From the NCBI GenBank assembly GCA_958295845.1, contig OY282376.1:2865022-2929021 (forward strand): a stretch of DNA of 64,000 nucleotides. Direction: 5' to 3'. This DNA is from Caldilineaceae bacterium (lineage in GTDB: Bacteria > Chloroflexota > Anaerolineae > Caldilineales > Caldilineaceae). Positions 16,290 through 24,714 of this stretch are shown here, piece after piece (the first letter of the stretch is position 1; each line of letters begins with the position of its first letter). Both the position numbers and the translations under genes were made by a program. A model generated the notes under the pieces. It was not told the DNA's origin. It saw only the letters and a program-made list of their open reading frames with translations, and made no database searches.

Positions 16290-17822
16290 ATGTCTGTCCA
16301 GAAACGCATTTTCATGTGCGGAATCGCAACGGAAACCCATGACTTTAACAAATATCCCACCACACTTGAAGCCTTTACCGACAAGGGTCTTTACTTCGTG
16401 CAGGAGGGCGAGAGCCTCGAGCGCTTCCGCGAAGGCGACCTCTGGTTCGGCGGCTATCTCGAGGTAGCCGAATCCGAAGGCTGGCAGCTGGTCAGCGGCG
16501 TCTGCGCTTTTGCCTGGCCGTGGGGCAGTGTGACCGAGCACGCCTTCGAAACGCTGTGGGCGCGCATCGAACGCCAGCTGCGCGATGAAGCTCCGTTCGA
16601 CGGAATTCTGCTGCCATTGCATGGCGGCATGGCCTGTGAGCATCTGGACGACCCGGTAGGCGAGTTTGTCGGGCGGATCAGGCGGATTGTCGGCAGCCAC
16701 GTGCCGATTGCGGCGTCGCTGGACCTGCACAGCAACCTCTCGCCACAGTTCGTGCGCGACTGCGACATCATCTGCGGCTTCCACACGACGCCCCACATCG
16801 ACGTGCGGCAGACTGCGGTCCGCACGGCCAGCCTGCTCGCGCGCACGTTGCGCGGGGAAATCCGACCGCAATGCCACTCGATCCATCCGCCCGTGCTGTT
16901 CGGCATCGATCACGGACGCACGACGGTTCCCAATACGCCCATGTTCACCCTGCTCAAGCGCGCAGAGGTGATTCAGGCTGAAGACCCGCAGCTGCTTGAC
17001 GCGAGTTTTATGCCTGCCTATCCCTTTTGCGATCAGCCCTGGACCGGGACGAGTGCAGTGCTCGTGATGGACGGCCCGTCTGAGCTGGTGAATGACTATC
17101 TCGACGAGTTCGGCGCAGAGATCTGGCGTACCCGTGATGTGCTGACCATCGATATAGTGAGCATTGATGAGGCGCTGGACGCGGTGGAACAAACCGCCAA
17201 TGATCCGGGCCCCTTTCTGCTAGGTGATTTTACTGACTGCCCATACTCAGGTGCCTATGGCGACGCGACAGCGATGCTTTCGGCGCTTATCGAGCGGGGC
17301 ACGCCGGGCGCGGTGTTCGGGCCGCTGTTCGATGCCGAGGCCGTGGAGCAGGCCCATGCGGGGGGCATCGGCGCGCAGATCGAGGTCGAACTCGGCGGCA
17401 AGAGCGATCCGCGCTTTGGCGGTGGACCGGTTAGCGGCACGGCGACTGTCAAGGCGCTGTCCGAAGGCAAGTTCATACACAAGGGGCCTTTTATGCAGGG
17501 GCAGCCAGGAGACCTGGGAGAAAGCGCATTGCTGGAAATCGGTGGAGTCGGAGTCATTGTCAATCCGTTCCCCAGCCAGCTCCATGACCGAGAGCAGCTC
17601 AAACTTTTCGGCATCCGCTTTGAGGAGCTGAATGTGCTGGTCAGCAAGGCCTTCAACCACATGCGCGCTGACTTTGAGCCACTGTCCCGCGGCCTGCTCT
17701 ACCCCGATGCCGGCGGTGTCTTCAGCTTCAACTTCAGCAAGTTTCCGTTCGAGAAGATCCGGCGGCCCATCTGGCCGCTGGATGATTTTGAGATAAGCCC
17801 GGGCGATATGGACCGGAGCTAG
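16290..17822 (+). CDS. M81-family metallohydrolase (MlrC-like), paralogue 2
   Basis: A 510-residue M81 protein. The N-terminus has GIATETHDFN instead of the usual ETNTFSP; the metal motifs are LPLHGGM, LDLH (Asp145, His147) and PHID (His169, Asp171). The C-terminal domain carries the conserved GADGG-like region and ends with KFPFEKIRRPIWPLD, as in paralogue 1. It is the only one of the three M81 genes on the plus strand and meets the permease genes tail to tail at 17823-17837. Together with the dioxygenase it may form a two-gene unit split by the binding-protein relic. Substrate unknown; a peptide, lactam or amide bond is the family expectation. Confidence 0.9.
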   Translation: MSVQKRIFMCGIATETHDFNKYPTTLEAFTDKGLYFVQEGESLERFREGDLWFGGYLEVAESEGWQLVSGVCAFAWPWGSVTEHAFETLWARIERQLRDEAPFDGILLPLHGGMACEHLDDPVGEFVGRIRRIVGSHVPIAASLDLHSNLSPQFVRDCDIICGFHTTPHIDVRQTAVRTASLLARTLRGEIRPQCHSIHPPVLFGIDHGRTTVPNTPMFTLLKRAEVIQAEDPQLLDASFMPAYPFCDQPWTGTSAVLVMDGPSELVNDYLDEFGAEIWRTRDVLTIDIVSIDEALDAVEQTANDPGPFLLGDFTDCPYSGAYGDATAMLSALIERGTPGAVFGPLFDAEAVEQAHAGGIGAQIEVELGGKSDPRFGGGPVSGTATVKALSEGKFIHKGPFMQGQPGDLGESALLEIGGVGVIVNPFPSQLHDREQLKLFGIRFEELNVLVSKAFNHMRADFEPLSRGLLYPDAGGVFSFNFSKFPFEKIRRPIWPLDDFEISPGDMDRS

Positions 17823-17837
17823 CAGTCTGATGGATGC

Positions 17838-18761
17838 TTAGACTATGTCCTTCTGACGTGGATCGAGGGCATCGCGCAGTCCATCGCCGAGCAGGTTAAA
17901 GGCCAGCACGGTCAGCACGATCATTATTCCCGGCGCCATGGCGATGTGCGGAAATAGAAGAATAAAAGCCCGGCCGTCGGACAAGGTGCCGCCCCAGGAG
18001 GGGGTAGGGGGCTGAATCCCCAGGCCGAGGAAGGACAGGGCGGCCTCGAGGATGATGATAGTGCCCACACCCAAGGTGGCGAGCACGATCACCGGCGCCA
18101 ACACATTGGGCAGGATGTGGCGGAGGATGATGCGCAGGTCGCTGGCACCGATAGCTAGCGCTGCCACAACGAACTCCCGTCTCTTCAAGCTCAGCACCTG
18201 AGCGCGCACCACCCGCGCGTATATTGCCCAACCCGTGACGCCGATGACGACGACGGTCGTGACCAGGCTGGGCCCCACTAACGACGCCAGCAAGAACAGC
18301 AGCGCGATGATAGGGAAGGCCATCAGCGTGTCCGTCAGGCGGGACAGTAGCTTGTCGGGCCAGCCGCTGAAATAGCCCGCGGTTACACCGACCATCACGC
18401 CGATGATGACAGCGATGCTCGACGCCCCCAGGCCGACGATCAGCGCCACGCGAGAGCCATAGATGACGCGGCTGAACAGATCACGCCCCACGTGGTCAAA
18501 GCCCATCAGATGCTCGATGGACGGACCGACACCCCGCTTCCCCGAATAAATTTCCAGTGGGTCGTGTGGGACGAGGGTATCCGCAAAGATGGCCATTAAA
18601 CACAGCAGGATAATAAAGGCCGCGGCGATCACCGCCATACGGTAGGCCTTGAAGCGGCGCCAGGCGCGCGACGTCTCGGAGAGGCGCGGCAACTCCTCCG
18701 CCACGGGTGCGATCTGTTCTTTTGAAGTTGCGACTTCCATGGGCTTTCCCATAGCTGCCAA
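17838..18761 (-). CDS. ABC transporter permease, DppC type
   Basis: A 307-residue inner-membrane permease of the DppC/OppC family. It has an N-terminal cytoplasmic tail, a first membrane helix near residues 35-60, the HPLE/DHVGRD segment of the periplasmic loop (GFDHVGRDLFSR), five further helices and the EAA loop with EFVVAALAIGASDLRI. It pairs with the DppB-type gene 9 bp upstream. No ATPase gene follows; the next gene is convergent. Its original binding-protein partner seems to be the pseudogene at 19798-20261. Confidence 0.93.
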   Translation of the reverse strand: MAAMGKPMEVATSKEQIAPVAEELPRLSETSRAWRRFKAYRMAVIAAAFIILLCLMAIFADTLVPHDPLEIYSGKRGVGPSIEHLMGFDHVGRDLFSRVIYGSRVALIVGLGASSIAVIIGVMVGVTAGYFSGWPDKLLSRLTDTLMAFPIIALLFLLASLVGPSLVTTVVVIGVTGWAIYARVVRAQVLSLKRREFVVAALAIGASDLRIILRHILPNVLAPVIVLATLGVGTIIILEAALSFLGLGIQPPTPSWGGTLSDGRAFILLFPHIAMAPGIMIVLTVLAFNLLGDGLRDALDPRQKDIV

Positions 18762-18770
18762 AAGGCTGCG

Positions 18771-19709
18771 TTATTCGATGCGTATCCGTGGGTCAATCAG
18801 GGCATAGGTCAGATCGGTCAGAAGGTTTACCACGACAACGATAACGGCCAGCAGAAACACGATGGATTGCACGACCTGGTAGTCCAGGTGCAACACCGAG
18901 TCGGTGAAGAGGCGGCCGATGCCTGGCAGGGCGAACACCGTCTCCACGATGATGGTGCCGCTGAGGATATAGGCGAATTGGACTCCGATCACCGTGACCA
19001 CTGGCAGCAGCGCGTTGCGTATGGCGTGGATCCCGATCACTCTCCGCTCAGCCAGCCCTTTGGCTCGCGCCGTGCGCACGTAATCCTCTCCCAACTCCTC
19101 GATCAGGCTGCCGCGCGTGACACGCATGATGACTGCCATCTGCAGTGTGGCAATTACCATGACGGGCATGATATAGCCCTTCCAGGAGTGAAGACCAAAA
19201 GGGGGCAGCCATTTGAGTACCAAGGAAAAGAGCACGATCAACATCAGCGCAATCCAAAAGTTGGGCAAGGCGACGCCCAGCGTTGAAAAAATAGTGGCCG
19301 CGTAGTCAAAGAGGGAGTTGCGCTTTGTCGCGGCCATAATGCCCATCGGGATGGCCAGTGCAAGCGCGATGATCAACCCGGCCGCGCTTATATTGAACGT
19401 CACCGGAATGGCTTCAAAGATCATCTCGCGTACGGGCACGCCGGGCCGGAAGATGGATACGCCAAAGTTGCCGGTAAACATATTCTTAACCCAGAGCAGA
19501 TACTGGACGTGCCAGGGATCATCCAAGCCCCACCTGCGGTGAATGGCTTCGATCTGTTCCTCGCTCATCCGTATCCCTCCCCCTCCCTCCCCCAGCAAGA
19601 TCATTACCGGGTCGCCGGGCAGCAGGCGCATAATGAGAAACGTCGCCACGCTGATCAATAACAGGACAACCAGCCCCTCGGCCAAACGTGCAACGGTATA
19701 GCGTGCCAT
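18771..19709 (-). CDS. ABC transporter permease, DppB type
   Basis: A 312-residue DppB/OppB-family permease with the characteristic N-terminal helix, the RLLPGDPV motif, and the EAA loop near RGSLIEELGEDYVRTARAKGL. Together with the DppC-type protein it would form the channel of a peptide- or glycoside-type importer. The order binding protein (decayed), DppB, DppC on one strand is the standard one for this family. Required DppD/DppF-type ATPases are not encoded in the window, so the system depends on ATPases from elsewhere or is no longer functional. Confidence 0.93.
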   Translation of the reverse strand: MARYTVARLAEGLVVLLLISVATFLIMRLLPGDPVMILLGEGGGGIRMSEEQIEAIHRRWGLDDPWHVQYLLWVKNMFTGNFGVSIFRPGVPVREMIFEAIPVTFNISAAGLIIALALAIPMGIMAATKRNSLFDYAATIFSTLGVALPNFWIALMLIVLFSLVLKWLPPFGLHSWKGYIMPVMVIATLQMAVIMRVTRGSLIEELGEDYVRTARAKGLAERRVIGIHAIRNALLPVVTVIGVQFAYILSGTIIVETVFALPGIGRLFTDSVLHLDYQVVQSIVFLLAVIVVVVNLLTDLTYALIDPRIRIE

Positions 19710-19797
19710 AGTATTGTCCCGCCGCTGAGTCGTCTCGATAACTTCAAGTTTGGGGACGGCCCGGCCATCCCCAAACTCTTTCTATCTTAAACCTACC

Positions 19798-20261
19798 TCA
19801 CGCCTCGTGATAGACCATATCGCCGTCCAGCGCTTCCTCCGGCAGGCCCTTGACCTTGGCGTTAAGGAGGTTGTGTCAGTAGTCGATCTGCAAGTATAAC
19901 ACCGGCACCTCTTCCACAAAGATCTCCTGGATCTCCTCGTAGATGGGCTGGCGCTTCTGTGGATCCACGATTGAGAGCCCCTGCTCGATCAGCTCGCCCA
20001 GGCGCGGGTTCGAGATGCAGGCAAAGTTGCTGGCGCCCTACGGGTGCAGCAGCGAGGATGCATCCGGATCTATAGCGCCCCAATCCCAGCCGAAATGCGA
20101 GAAATCCAGATTGCCGCCAGGGCGGATTCCCTCCAGGTTAGCCGCCACGGTTGCCTCCTCTATGAACATCTCGATACCACCTCGGCAAAATACTGCTGTG
20201 CCACCTCAGCTATCGGGCGGCGGACCCGGTCGCCGCTGATCACTGTGACCGTAGCGAGCAT
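19798..20261 (-). pseudogene. Decayed C-terminal part of a family-5 solute-binding protein
   Basis: Reading the minus strand gives clear homology to the C-terminal third of the binding protein at 9574-11202: blocks matching CISNPELDALIEEG, RQPIYNEIQ and NSKVKG are recognisable (here CISNPRLGELIEQG, RQPIYEEIQ, NAKVKG). The frame is broken by a TAG at 20038-20040, a TGA at 19876-19878 and a one-base deletion near 20175. The N-terminal two thirds are missing. It lies directly upstream of the DppB/DppC pair, where that operon's binding-protein gene is expected, so the transporter has lost its own receptor. Confidence 0.85.
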
Positions 20262-20606
20262 TACCTCCTTCGCACAAAAACATTCCTGGTTCGTCCCTGT
20301 GCAGATGGTGAGCAGTCGAGAACGGCGGGTTTATTTTGAGCCTACAGTGTAGAACGATGACCAATCCAGACAAGAGACTCTGATCCCGAGGAATTAGGGT
20401 TGGATTATAATCGTGGAGCGGGATGTGTCAACCAGCGTCAGACATAGAGGAACTAAGCGCTCAAAATTCATTTGTAGCTCGTTTCGGATCAAATAGCCTG
20501 GGCCTATGATACGAGCCTCCTCTTTTGGCTCAAAATCGGATCCTCCGATTTATCAACTGTTTATGCAGGGAGTACCACCCGATACATTGGCTTGATCCTA
20601 TAGCCT
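20262..20606. other. Non-coding gap with a terminator-like hairpin (20533-20551)
   Basis: No gene seen. AAATCGGA (20533-20540) and TCCGATTT (20544-20551) form a perfect 8-bp stem with a 3-base loop, followed on the minus strand by a short T run; it lies 55 bp past the stop of the DppC-type gene at 20607 and probably ends that transcript. This would separate the two permease pairs into different transcription units. Confidence 0.5.
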
Positions 20607-21515
20607 TCATACCCGCTTCAGTCTGGGATCGAGAGCATCACGCAGCCTGTCTCCAAAGAAATTCAGAACAAGGATGACGACGAAAATCATTACACCAGGG
20701 GCCAGGGTGTACCAAGGAGCCAGGTATAGATACCTTTGGGCATCTCGCAACATGGTTCCCCAGGTGGCCGTGGGTGGCTGAATGCCCAGTCCCAGATAGC
20801 TCAGGCCCGCCTCGATCGAAATGGCCAGGGCCATCCCCAAGGTAATTTGAACTAGAATCGGTGCCATAGTATTGGGCAGAATGGTCCTGAACATGATTCT
20901 GGAGCTGCCAGCCCCGCAAGCCCGACTGGCAACGACGAACTCTACATCCTTAAGGACAAGGACACTGCCACGAACCAATCGAGCGAAGCGAGGGGTGAAG
21001 AGGAAGCCAATCGAGACGATGATTGAGAAGGGAGAAGCACCCAAGGCGGCCACGATCAGTATGGTGAAGATCAACGAAGGAAACGCTAACACCGCGTCCA
21101 TAACTCTCATAGTGAGCCCGTCGGCCAACCCCCCATACAGCCCGGATATTAAGCCCAGGGGGATGCCAATAACAAACGCCAATCCTACCGATGCCCAACT
21201 AATGACGATAGCTACCCGAGTACCAAAAATGATTCTGCTGAAAATGTCCCGGCCAAATTCGTCTGTTCCCATGATGAAGTCCAGCGAGGGTGGGGATAAT
21301 GCCAATTCTGGATGGATCTCGTTCGGATCGTGCGGGCTCAAGACCCCAGGAAAAAAAGTGCTAAGAAGAACTAGAAATAATATCGTTCCAGCCAGAAGCA
21401 CCGGCTTGCTCGTCTTACGCAACTGCCGTATCCTGGCCAAAGGCCCTCGTTTCAGCGTCTCGGGTGGTTGCTCGAGAGCAGCTATTCGACCCACTGAGTC
21501 TGTCCTTTCTTTCAA
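20607..21515 (-). CDS. ABC transporter permease, DppC type (second pair)
   Basis: A 302-residue DppC/OppC-type permease with six predicted helices, the FIMGTDEFGRDIFSR loop and the EAA segment EFVVASRACGAGSSRI. It is only moderately similar to the DppC-type protein at 17838-18761, so the two pairs are not a recent duplication. It follows its DppB partner by 19 bp and ends the long minus-strand island before a hairpin. The likely receptor is the binding protein at 29029-30609, the only intact one within the block; this pairing is inference. Confidence 0.93.
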   Translation of the reverse strand: MKERTDSVGRIAALEQPPETLKRGPLARIRQLRKTSKPVLLAGTILFLVLLSTFFPGVLSPHDPNEIHPELALSPPSLDFIMGTDEFGRDIFSRIIFGTRVAIVISWASVGLAFVIGIPLGLISGLYGGLADGLTMRVMDAVLAFPSLIFTILIVAALGASPFSIIVSIGFLFTPRFARLVRGSVLVLKDVEFVVASRACGAGSSRIMFRTILPNTMAPILVQITLGMALAISIEAGLSYLGLGIQPPTATWGTMLRDAQRYLYLAPWYTLAPGVMIFVVILVLNFFGDRLRDALDPRLKRV

Positions 21516-21534
21516 CTAGACTTATCAACGTGCC

Positions 21535-22539
21535 TTACATTGAAAACTGAGCCCGAATGCGGGGATTCAACAGCCCATAACTAATATCAACTAGCAGGTT
21601 GACCATGGTGAATCCGAATGCGGCCAAAAGGACTATGCCCTGCACCATCGGATAGTCCCTTTGAAAAATCGACTGTACCAGCAGCCAGCCCAACCCAGAC
21701 CAGCCGAAGACCTGTTCAATGATCACCGAACCACTGAGCAGTCCCCCAACGACAATTCCTATGATGGTTAGCAATGATATGAGGGAGTTCTTCAGCGCGT
21801 GCCCGAGGATTAACTGGCTTTGCGTAAGCCCTTTGGCAGTGGCTGTCCGGATGTAATCCTGCTGGAGTACCTCCAACATGTCAGCCCGCAAAAACCTCAC
21901 GAAGTAGGCCATCAAGTACAACCCCAAAGTCAAGCTAGGTAAGAAAGCCCGTTTCAGGTTCTCCACAGGACTCTCCCATAGTGGAACGTAGCCAGAGACT
22001 GGAAACCAGCCCAGCCTAACCCCAAAAATTAGAATGAGCAACAGTCCTAGCCAAAAGACCGGAATGGCGAAACCGGCGGCGGCGAAGGTACCTACCGCGT
22101 AATCAATCATTGAACGATGCTTAACAGCGGCCAAAATGCCGGCAGGTACGGCCACGATCATGGCCATAATCACGGCGAGTACGAGTAATTCTAAGGTAGC
22201 AGGAAGCCGACCCAAGATGATTGGTAACACGGGCAGCTCGTTTCGAACCGAATGGCCCAGATTACCCCCAAGGATACCCCTGATCCAGAAGAGGTATTGA
22301 ATGTAAATTGGTCTGTCCAGTCCCATCTCACGCCGCAGTTCCTCCAGCTTCTCCTCGTAAAGCGATTTTTGGTAGGCTGTTTCTCCGGCGCCTCCTATAA
22401 CGTAGCCAGCCGCATCCGCCCCAAGCATAAGCATGGCCGGGTCTCCGGGCGCCAAGCGCATGGCCACAAAGACGAAGATGGAAACGAAAATCAGGACAAC
22501 TACAGTAGCTGATAATCTACGTACGATGAACAAGCCCAT
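21535..22539 (-). CDS. ABC transporter permease, DppB type (second pair)
   Basis: A 334-residue DppB/OppB-type permease with the MRLAPGDPAM motif after the first helix, a family-typical periplasmic loop, and the EAA loop (LEVLQQDYIRTATAKGL). It forms the heterodimeric channel with the next gene. Only 49 bp separate it from the upstream phosphotriesterase-family gene, so transporter and hydrolases are probably made together. No ATPase gene accompanies it. Confidence 0.93.
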   Translation of the reverse strand: MGLFIVRRLSATVVVLIFVSIFVFVAMRLAPGDPAMLMLGADAAGYVIGGAGETAYQKSLYEEKLEELRREMGLDRPIYIQYLFWIRGILGGNLGHSVRNELPVLPIILGRLPATLELLVLAVIMAMIVAVPAGILAAVKHRSMIDYAVGTFAAAGFAIPVFWLGLLLILIFGVRLGWFPVSGYVPLWESPVENLKRAFLPSLTLGLYLMAYFVRFLRADMLEVLQQDYIRTATAKGLTQSQLILGHALKNSLISLLTIIGIVVGGLLSGSVIIEQVFGWSGLGWLLVQSIFQRDYPMVQGIVLLAAFGFTMVNLLVDISYGLLNPRIRAQFSM

Positions 22540-22588
22540 GTTTGTCCCTCCGAGAAGACCACTTTAGACTCTTTCCCCTGCGGCTGGG

Positions 22589-23506
22589 TCAATCTTCACC
22601 TGATAAGGCCCTACGAGGATTCTCCACAAGGAGGACTTGAATCTGTTCCTGGCTCAGGCCCGCCTCTTGGAGCATTGGCACAAACTCTGTGAGAAGAAAA
22701 TCGTAGCCAGTGCCGCCGTAGGCTTTCAGGTGTGACTTCCAACAAATATCGTGGGACAAGAGGAGATGCTCCAGGTAACCTCTCTGGATGAACTCCGTGA
22801 CGAGTCCCAACCTCCTGTGGACATCCCAGCTATATCGTCCTCGAAATGTATCAAATTCCACATAAGCCCCGCGCTTGGCCAGAAGCTGGTGATAATCTGG
22901 GTGAGGATAGCCATCGCAGTGCCCTACGATCACCCGTCGCAAATCTACCCCTTCCTCTTCCAGAAGATCCAGTTGAGCCAGCCCCACCGGGCTGAGCACG
23001 GCATGAGTGGTGATCGTCAGGCCCGTTTGACGTTGCGCTCGGGCGGCAGCTCTCAGGGATCTTTCCTCTGCTGGAGAAATGAAATGCTTATCCGACCCAA
23101 CCTCCCCAATGATTCCAGCCCGCACGCCGGTATCGCCCACCCCGTCGTTGATCTCAGCCACAATCTCGGCTGCGATCTCATCTACGGTGCTCTCGTACAG
23201 CGGACGGTCAAAGAAGGATTCCCGATACCAGCCACAGCCCATCACAATATGCAGTCCTGTCTCTTGTGAAATAAGCTGGAGTGTACGCGGATCCCGCCCC
23301 AGCCCCCAGCTCGTCACGTCAACTACGGAGGAACCACCTGCGTCCTTGAATTGCTTTACCTCTTTGATGGCCAGCATTGCGTCGTCCACCAAATGATCGA
23401 AGTTACCGGTTACCCGGCGCATATCGCACAGCAGATGCTCGTGCGGAAGTACAATGCCCAACGTGTCAGCCGCGACAGGACCCAACACTGTCATTATGTT
23501 TGGCAT
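22589..23506 (-). CDS. Phosphotriesterase-family metallohydrolase, paralogue 1
   Basis: A 305-residue amidohydrolase-fold protein of the phosphotriesterase-related group. Metal ligands are His22 and His24 (LPHEHL), a bridging carboxylate in GEVG where true phosphotriesterases have a carboxylated lysine, the histidines in TTHAVL and GHCDG, and Asp in LLSHDIC. Family members are lactonases, phosphotriesterases or unknown hydrolases. It is similar to the protein at 24715-25650, with an alcohol dehydrogenase gene between them, suggesting a dehydrogenation followed by ring or lactone hydrolysis, which is inference. Confidence 0.9.
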   Translation of the reverse strand: MPNIMTVLGPVAADTLGIVLPHEHLLCDMRRVTGNFDHLVDDAMLAIKEVKQFKDAGGSSVVDVTSWGLGRDPRTLQLISQETGLHIVMGCGWYRESFFDRPLYESTVDEIAAEIVAEINDGVGDTGVRAGIIGEVGSDKHFISPAEERSLRAAARAQRQTGLTITTHAVLSPVGLAQLDLLEEEGVDLRRVIVGHCDGYPHPDYHQLLAKRGAYVEFDTFRGRYSWDVHRRLGLVTEFIQRGYLEHLLLSHDICWKSHLKAYGGTGYDFLLTEFVPMLQEAGLSQEQIQVLLVENPRRALSGED

Positions 23507-23596
23507 TGTTCCTCCTAACCCGGATAGACCGGAATGGTTAAGGGTTTAATTGCAAGACCTTCTTGGTCAGTGTGCAAGAAAATCTGGAGTTAGGCC

Positions 23597-24691
23597 CTAA
23601 CGTGAGATCACAACCTGTGCTGGATTGATCGCCTGATAACTTGCCTTGTTACTCGTAATTTCAAAAGCTTCCGGAGTCTTCTCCAACCCTTCAAGCAGGT
23701 GGGTGATCGTTGGCTTCACGCCCACCCGTTTAGAAGCGAGCAGATCGACGGTGTACGCCAACCGCCCTGGTGCTTCAGGAAAGAGGTAGGCCAGACTCTT
23801 TTGTCGAAAGACATCGGTATCTAATTCCACGGGTTGACCGAAAAGTGCTACCTGAACGATTTTTCCAAAATCTCTCATCACTTCAATGGTCTGAATCAGG
23901 GTGGAGCTACCGGCCAAGCCTTGTTCGGGGCGGCCTCCCGCACACTCAAATGCCACCTCAACTCCCGAACCATTCGTAATATCCATGATGCTGTTTACCG
24001 GATCATCATTCTTGGCATTGATGGTGACATCAACGCCCAACTTTCTAGCTATACTCAACGTCTCCTCACGGACGTCGACCCCGATGACGCGCCTTGCTCC
24101 CGACACTTTAGCCACTTGAGCACAGTACAGTCCCATGACTCCCAGGCCGAAAACGGCCACAGTGTCCCCCATCTCGATCCTGGCGGTGGCCACCGCGGTA
24201 ACAGCACCGCTAAGGGGCTGGATGATCGCTCCCTCATGATCATCGACACACTGCGGGATTTTGACCAGAATCTCTGCCGGCAGGGCCAAGAATTCGGCAA
24301 AGGCACCTGGCAAATGACGGCCAATCACGGGTCCCCGGCGGCAGAGGTGTTGTTGCCCGGTCAGGCATAGGGGGCATTCGTGGCATGGCACGTAGGAACT
24401 GGCTGCGACCCGGTCACCTGCCTTCAACCCTTTGACTCCATCGCCAACTTCTACAACCTCGGCACAAAATTCGTGCCCGAAGAGTTGGATGGGCGCGCTC
24501 TCCGCGATTAACTTGCGGATGGTTCTTACGCCTAATGTAGGCAGACCCAAAGCTCTGATGGCCTCCGTAACGCTGGGCTGAACCACCTTCGTCTTGGCAA
24601 TTACCCAACCGGGTTTCAGTTCTGGAACGGGTATCTCGTCAAGCCGCATGTCACCAAAATCGTACCACCGCCAAGCTTTCATAGTCTTCAT
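23597..24691 (-). CDS. Zinc-type medium-chain alcohol dehydrogenase
   Basis: A 364-residue medium-chain dehydrogenase/reductase. The GroES-like domain has the GHEF motif and the structural-zinc cysteines in CHECPLC-LTGQQHLC; the nucleotide domain has GLGVMG near residue 205, followed by VIGVD, favouring NAD. The usual catalytic-zinc cysteine of the N-terminal GxCGSD loop is not visible: the equivalent loop reads PSVTEAIRA. Hence the catalytic metal site may be altered. It lies between two phosphotriesterase-family genes with short gaps and is probably co-transcribed with them. Sorbitol, threonine or other polyol dehydrogenases are the closest in style. Confidence 0.9.
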   Translation of the reverse strand: MKTMKAWRWYDFGDMRLDEIPVPELKPGWVIAKTKVVQPSVTEAIRALGLPTLGVRTIRKLIAESAPIQLFGHEFCAEVVEVGDGVKGLKAGDRVAASSYVPCHECPLCLTGQQHLCRRGPVIGRHLPGAFAEFLALPAEILVKIPQCVDDHEGAIIQPLSGAVTAVATARIEMGDTVAVFGLGVMGLYCAQVAKVSGARRVIGVDVREETLSIARKLGVDVTINAKNDDPVNSIMDITNGSGVEVAFECAGGRPEQGLAGSSTLIQTIEVMRDFGKIVQVALFGQPVELDTDVFRQKSLAYLFPEAPGRLAYTVDLLASKRVGVKPTITHLLEGLEKTPEAFEITSNKASYQAINPAQVVISR

Positions 24692-24714
24692 AGGGCCTTT
24701 CCTTCTCCTTTCCC

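Noticed and set aside
16236..17192. 318-codon minus-strand frame opposite the second M81 gene
   Set aside because: Arg/His/Gln-rich shadow without motifs; the plus-strand M81 protein is full length with metal ligands.
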